The notes beneath the pieces are model-generated. The model had not been told where the DNA came from. It saw only the letters and a program-made list of their open reading frames with translations, and ran no database searches. The position numbers were made by a program, and so were the translations under genes. From Adiantum capillus-veneris (taxonomy: Eukaryota; Streptophyta; Polypodiopsida; Polypodiales; Pteridaceae), in the NCBI GenBank assembly GCA_014529385.2, contig CM043943.1, positions 150,817,092 to 150,881,091 on the forward strand: a stretch of DNA of 64,000 bases, read 5' to 3'. Positions 59,610-64,000 of the stretch are shown piece after piece (within the stretch, counting starts at the first letter, position 1; each line of letters starts with the position of its first letter).

Positions 59610-62199
59610 CTGCAAAAAGAAGAAAATATTATGCATAAAATAATGACAATATCAAAGAAAGATATCATTATTTTATAGTCCAATAGGTCCATTGTATGGA
59701 AGACTTAGAGTGCCTCTTACATGGTGCCTCCAAGGTTTCCAAAAAATAAAATCATTGGAAAAAAAAGGCCACTGTGTCTCCAATCTATTGCCCATTTGAA
59801 GCATAGAGAGAACCAAGGTCCACCACTTGTCCAAGCTAGACATGGAGCATTGACACAAGATCCAACACTTATCCAAGAACCCTATAGTATATGTGGTAAC
59901 ATGGGATGCATTGATGCAACAAAAGTAGTCTAGCCTCCTCATCCATCTCTTTTTTCTTGTAGCCTAGAGGGATTAGTTTCAAGGTCTATCACTAGTCAAA
60001 AACTACACATAGAACATTGATACAAGGTTCCACCACATGTGAAACCTATCATCTCTAGTAGCATGGATGGTTTGATATCAAGGTTCACTGCGTGTCCTAC
60101 CTATACTCTATTGTAGCATATAGATTCTGGTTTGGTGGTACTACACTTGTCCAAACTTGGCTTGTTGTTGATATCTGGAGGTAATCAAGGGTCCTCCACT
60201 TGTCCAAGTTAGGCATATAAAACAATTGCAAGGTCCACCATGTGTACAACATATGATTGATTATAGCATGCATGGTCTTATTTCATGGGCAACCATCTTC
60301 TCTCCAACATGTGTCCAACCTCGGCTCCATTGAAGCATGGAGAGAAGCAAGGTCCACCACTTATCAAAGCTATTATTTTCTCCCAGTGCTTTCAAAACCC
60401 ATAATACGTTGTACATGGGGGGGGGGGGATTCTTGTTTCAAGGTCCACCACTTGGCTAAGATTGGATCCATTGAAACATAAAGAGAAGCAAGCTCTACCA
60501 TTTTTCCAAGCTAGGTGCCATTGAAACATGAAAACCCCATAATATGTTGTATACGGGGGGTTTTTTCAAGGTCTACCACTTGTCTAAGCTATGGTCCATT
60601 GGAACATGGAGAGAAGCAAAGCTCCACCACTTTTCTAAGCTAGGATCCATTGAAACATGGAGAGAAGCAAGCTCCATTGTTTGTCTAAGCTAGGCTCCAT
60701 TGGAACATGGAGAAAACAAGCTCCACCACTTGCCTATTATTGCATAGAGATTCTGGTTTGAAGGTCCACCACTTGTCCAACCTTGCCTTCATGTATGGAG
60801 ATAATCAAGAGTGCAATGCTTCTCTAAGCTAGGGACATAAAAGAGTTTCAAGGTCCACTACATATACGATCTATGATGGGTTGTAGCATGGGAGGTTTCA
60901 TTTTAAGGTTGACCACTTCTCCAGCTCCGCTTGTCCAACCTCAGATCCATTGAAGAATGGAGAATAAAGGTGTACCAACTCTCCAAAATAGGCAAGACAA
61001 TCTCTATAAAACCCATGAATTGTTAATATATGCTATGCTGTGGAGTTTTGTTTGAAGGTCCACTCCTTATCCAAGCTACAATCCATTGAAGCATGGAAAT
61101 AAGTAAGATATATCTATAGTCCAAGATAGGATCCATTGAAACATAGAGAGAATCAAGGTCCACCACTTGTCCAAGCTATGCATGGGTAATTGATATAAGG
61201 ACCACTACGTTTTCACCTATACTATGCTCTATCATGGATGGTTTCATATACCACCAATTTTCCAACCTATTTAGTAGGTTGTATTATGGGGGTTTGGTTT
61301 CAAGGTACTTCACTTGTCTAAGGTGGGTTCCATTGAACCATGGAGAGAAACAATGTCTACCACTTGTCCGAAATATGCTCCTTTAAAACATAAAAGCAAG
61401 GTCCACCACTTGTCCAAGCTAATGTTTCTCTCCATTGAAGCATGGAGAGAAACAAGGTCTACCACCTGTCCAAAATATGCTCCATTGAAACATAAAAGCA
61501 AGGTCCACCACTTGTCCAAGCTAATATAACAAATGGGTGTTGGTTACAAGGTGTACCACACTTGTCTAAACTAGTCTTCATGCAAGGTCCACCACATGTC
61601 CAAGCTATATGAGCTTGGTTTGAAGGTCTACCACACCTCTTGAAATTAGGATCCATGTAAGGTCCACCTTTTGTCAAGCTATGCCTTTAATGAGTACTAA
61701 AACTAAGTAAATTGCAGTACTTAAATACCTTTCCAAGCTCATTAAGATTTTGGTCTCTAAGGCCACCACCACATGTCTAATCTATGCTCTAATTGATTAC
61801 TTATGCTAGTTCTCAAAGTCCAAACATAAGCTCCCTTCTAGCAAGGTTAGTTTAAATTTAGGCTCCAACACCTGTCTAAGCTAGGTTCAATTTATGAAGC
61901 ATCACCATTTAACCATGCTACGATCTAATGTATCATATCAAGGGGGTATTGATAAAAGGTCCAAAACTTATTGAGTTCAAGCTCTTAAGTAATTAAGTCT
62001 TTGTGAGTATTAAATGTTATAGTTTTAGTCTAAGATCCACCATTCAAAAACTCAAGTAATTTACTATTTACATTCAAACCTTGAATGCTTGAGATAAAAA
62101 ATACAAACTCAATCAATACTATATAAAGCAAAATCTAACATTAAGAGTATCAAATCAGTAACAAGAAACACTAACATGCACAAGAAACTCAAAACATAC
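59610..62199 (-). other. Intron between methyltransferase-like and SET exons, containing the inverted satellite
   Basis: Donor GTATGTTTTG and acceptor TTTTTGCAG, 2590 bp. Most of 59.8-61.7 kb is satellite in minus orientation. Confidence 0.7.
59810..61700 (-). repeat. Satellite array, minus orientation
   Basis: AAGGTCCACCACTTGTCCAA and CTCCATTGAAACATGGAGAG recur through the block: the reverse complement of the units at 48-56 kb, more diverged and without the ~440-bp order. There is a local tandem at 61365-61530 in which AAATATGCTCC...AAGGTCCACCACTTGTCCAA repeats with a ~115-bp period. Confidence 0.9.
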
Positions 62200-63579
62200 G
62201 TGTCTCCATTTCCAAAAAGTCCTCCATTGACAGAGGATGTTGTTGTTGTTGTTCTTCTTCTCTTTGTGGAGAGCACTCCTCTGTAACAGGCACAATGTCG
62301 CTGATTGCGAAGTGGATTGTTGAAGTCCAGCCCATTTTTCTATATCTTCATGAGACTTAACAAAGTCTAGCAGCATGGTCTCCACGTTTTTTGCCTCCTC
62401 CACACTATCAATTAAGCAGATAACTTCTTTTTTCTGTTGTATTCCTTCTTGTGCAACCAAGGAGCCATCACCAAAAACATCAACAAGCTTGCGGTCTTCA
62501 AAACAATATGTACGAATGTAGTGCTTGACCAAAGCTCTTTTTTTGGCCTCCAAATATTGCAAATCTGACATATCGTTATCTGCTACTTGAAGAAGAGAAC
62601 AATCAATTGGCATGGGATGTTCCTCTGATCTTCTTCTCAGGTCTTCAAATGCATTGCCTTGTCCCAAGAAGGCAATAACTGTTAGGAATTGAATTGCTCC
62701 TTTGCAAGGAGCTGATGGAAAGTGATGCAATGCACCACAACAATGGTAGCTCAGATTATCTCCCATGGCGTGAAAGGCACATTGCAATTTTGTGAAGTTA
62801 GTGAAATCCACAAATGCAAGAAAGACAAATCCAGGATCTGTTGACCCTCCAGCAATAGCCAAGATCCCATCCAAAGCATTGTTAAATGTCTCCTCACTCC
62901 ACTTCAAATTGCCTCCAACGTTTTTTGTCATATCTAAAACACATAAGCCAATAGGCACTTTATTATTGAAGTGGCGCATCAAGTAGAGATTGCCTTCCAT
63001 TTGTAGGCTCACCACATAGATTGACCATGGCAAATCTCTAGGCTCAGTTTTCTCCTTTTGAAGGTGAATTGCCCATTGCATGTATTTTATTGCTCCATCT
63101 GGAAAAGCCATTTTCTTTGTTCCACGCGTCAAACTAGATTTGATCCATTCCTCGCATAGCATTAAAATTGTTTTATAAACAACATCATTGATGTTATACA
63201 TTTTGACCACCTCCTCCCAGTCTTTACATGGTGAAGACTCATTCAAATTGTTGAAGCCTTCAAGAAGTGCATCTTGAATCAATTTGTCTTGCTTCAACTG
63301 CTTGATTCGATCATACATGTCAGTTGCATCACCATCCTTTGCACTCTTTGACAGTAAAATCTTCTCATCTCTAATCTCTTCTTGAATAGTCTTTACCTCT
63401 GATTCCTCAAGGCCACAAAGGTATCTAAATACAGTTGTTGGGGGTTTCTTATTCTCCTCTTCTAGATTTTCAATGATTTCTATCCAGCAATCATAAACTA
63501 AATCAGAGTACGTGACCATGTGTGCCTGTTTAGCAATCCAACTTGCTGCTGCACTCATTCTTGCCAATCGAAGAAAAGC
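62200..63579 (-). CDS. Methyltransferase-like exon of the ParB-methyltransferase-like-SET gene
   Basis: 1380-bp exon (acceptor TTTCTTTTTAG at 63580, donor CAC|GTATGT at 62198-62199). The N-terminal ~200 residues are helical (a charged region near residues 40-110). Then SIYVVSLQMEGNLYLM, VPIGLCVLDMTKNVGGN, a long segment ending FVFLAFVDFTNFTKLQ, and DVFGDGSLVAQEGIQQKKEVICLIDS. The last resembles motif I of N4/N6 DNA methyltransferases (D-x-F-x-G-x-G...G...D) and LDMTKN sits where their catalytic (D/S/N)PP(Y/F/W) would be, so catalysis is doubtful. The frame is open to 62155, but after about 62340 the protein-like reading (ISDIVPVTEECSPQ) is in another frame: see findings. Confidence 0.65.
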
Positions 63580-63663
63580 CTAAAAAGAAATAGAGAAATA
63601 ATTAAACTATTGAGCAAGATTTGTTAATTAAACACTATCAAAAAGACAAAGAAAATAACTTAC

Positions 63664-64000
63664 ATCCCATCCGGCACGAGATGCATGTCCCTCTGCAATT
63701 CCACTTGCTGCCTTTGGTGGTCGTCCTGAGAAGATCCATTGACTCCGTAAATGTCTCAATATTTGGCTGTAAGGTTGCTTGACATACAATGCCTGAGCCT
63801 CCTCATTTGCAATGGCAGATATAGCAGTTGCAACAAATGGAGGAGCATTCACAACAATGCGAGCCTTTCTAAATTTATACACGCTAATCAGTCTTTCAAA
63901 GATCTCTTTGTTGTTTTGTTCATTGTGAAGCAAAACTTTTGCAGCATAGATTGAATGCTGCCCATCAAGAATCCAATAATGATAATCTTTAATTTTTTGC
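63664..64000 (-). CDS. ParB/sulfiredoxin-fold-like exon, partial at window edge
   Basis: Continues beyond the right edge. YHYWILDGQHSIYAAKVL resembles the DGxHR-type core of ParB N-terminal/sulfiredoxin-fold domains, which bind or hydrolyse nucleotides (CTP in chromosomal ParB). Arg is replaced by Ser. A helical segment and GHASRAGWD follow, then the donor GAT|GTAAGT (63658-63663). The 84-bp intron is in phase 0 with the next exon (AFLRLARMSAAA). In bacteria and phages ParB-like domains are often fused to DNA methyltransferases, which supports the methyltransferase reading of the next exon. Confidence 0.65.

Noticed and set aside
48240-61700. CRISPR-like array
   Set aside because: Units are degenerate, vary in length and spacing, have no unique spacers of fixed size, and the context is a plant nuclear genome.
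62155-64000. Bacterial or phage contamination as source of ParB/methyltransferase-like sequence
   Set aside because: The frames are interrupted by GT-AG introns in matching phase and continue into a eukaryotic SET exon within plant repeats.

Overview
The window looks like nuclear DNA of a land plant with a large, repeat-rich genome. The evidence is a chloroplast-targeted APO-family gene (a plant-specific family), GT-AG introns, plant-type Ty3/gypsy elements primed by initiator-Met tRNA (TGGTATCAGAGC), and long (CT/GA)n runs. A fern or other non-flowering plant seems likely from the 25.6-kb intron and the unusual gene content on the right, but that is inference. No bacterial operon, CRISPR array or tRNA gene was seen.

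Layout. 1-4.4 kb is non-coding, with one clean MITE. Exon 1 of an APO gene lies at 4735-5168 and exon 2 at 30768-31761; they splice in frame (TGC AA|G TAT TGT) across a 25,599-bp intron. The intron is packed with nested LTR retroelements. These are an old LTR with a primer site (5.8-6.0 kb), a complete gag-protease-only element with a CCCTA target duplication (7250-11429) inserted in a chromodomain element (to 15078), a minus-strand gypsy element (15.1-20.1 kb) split by a 642-bp hAT-like MITE, a plus-strand chromodomain element (22.0-28.7 kb) split by a 1273-bp solo LTR, and a further integrase fragment (29.1-29.6 kb).

31.8-48 kb is intergenic, with microsatellites, a copia-like LTR duplication, four exons of an unrecognised minus-strand gene (35.6-36.5 kb), two decayed genes (38.7-40.0 and 41.2-42.5 kb) and AT-rich sequence.

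48-64 kb is the most unusual part. All genes there are on the minus strand and sit among a degenerate satellite built around TTGGACAAGTGGTGGACC. From the right edge come a ParB/sulfiredoxin-like exon, an exon whose C-terminal half resembles an N4/N6 DNA methyltransferase fold, and a SET-domain exon. Splice sites and phases indicate these are one gene, apart from a single-base homopolymer frameshift. Next is an FCP1/NIF-type HAD phosphatase-like gene with a possible SAP-like tail, then a second, frameshifted HAD copy. The satellite is in plus orientation left of the intact HAD gene and in minus orientation to its right, including inside the SET gene's intron. The ParB-methyltransferase-SET architecture and the polarity flip are the best candidates for something undescribed.
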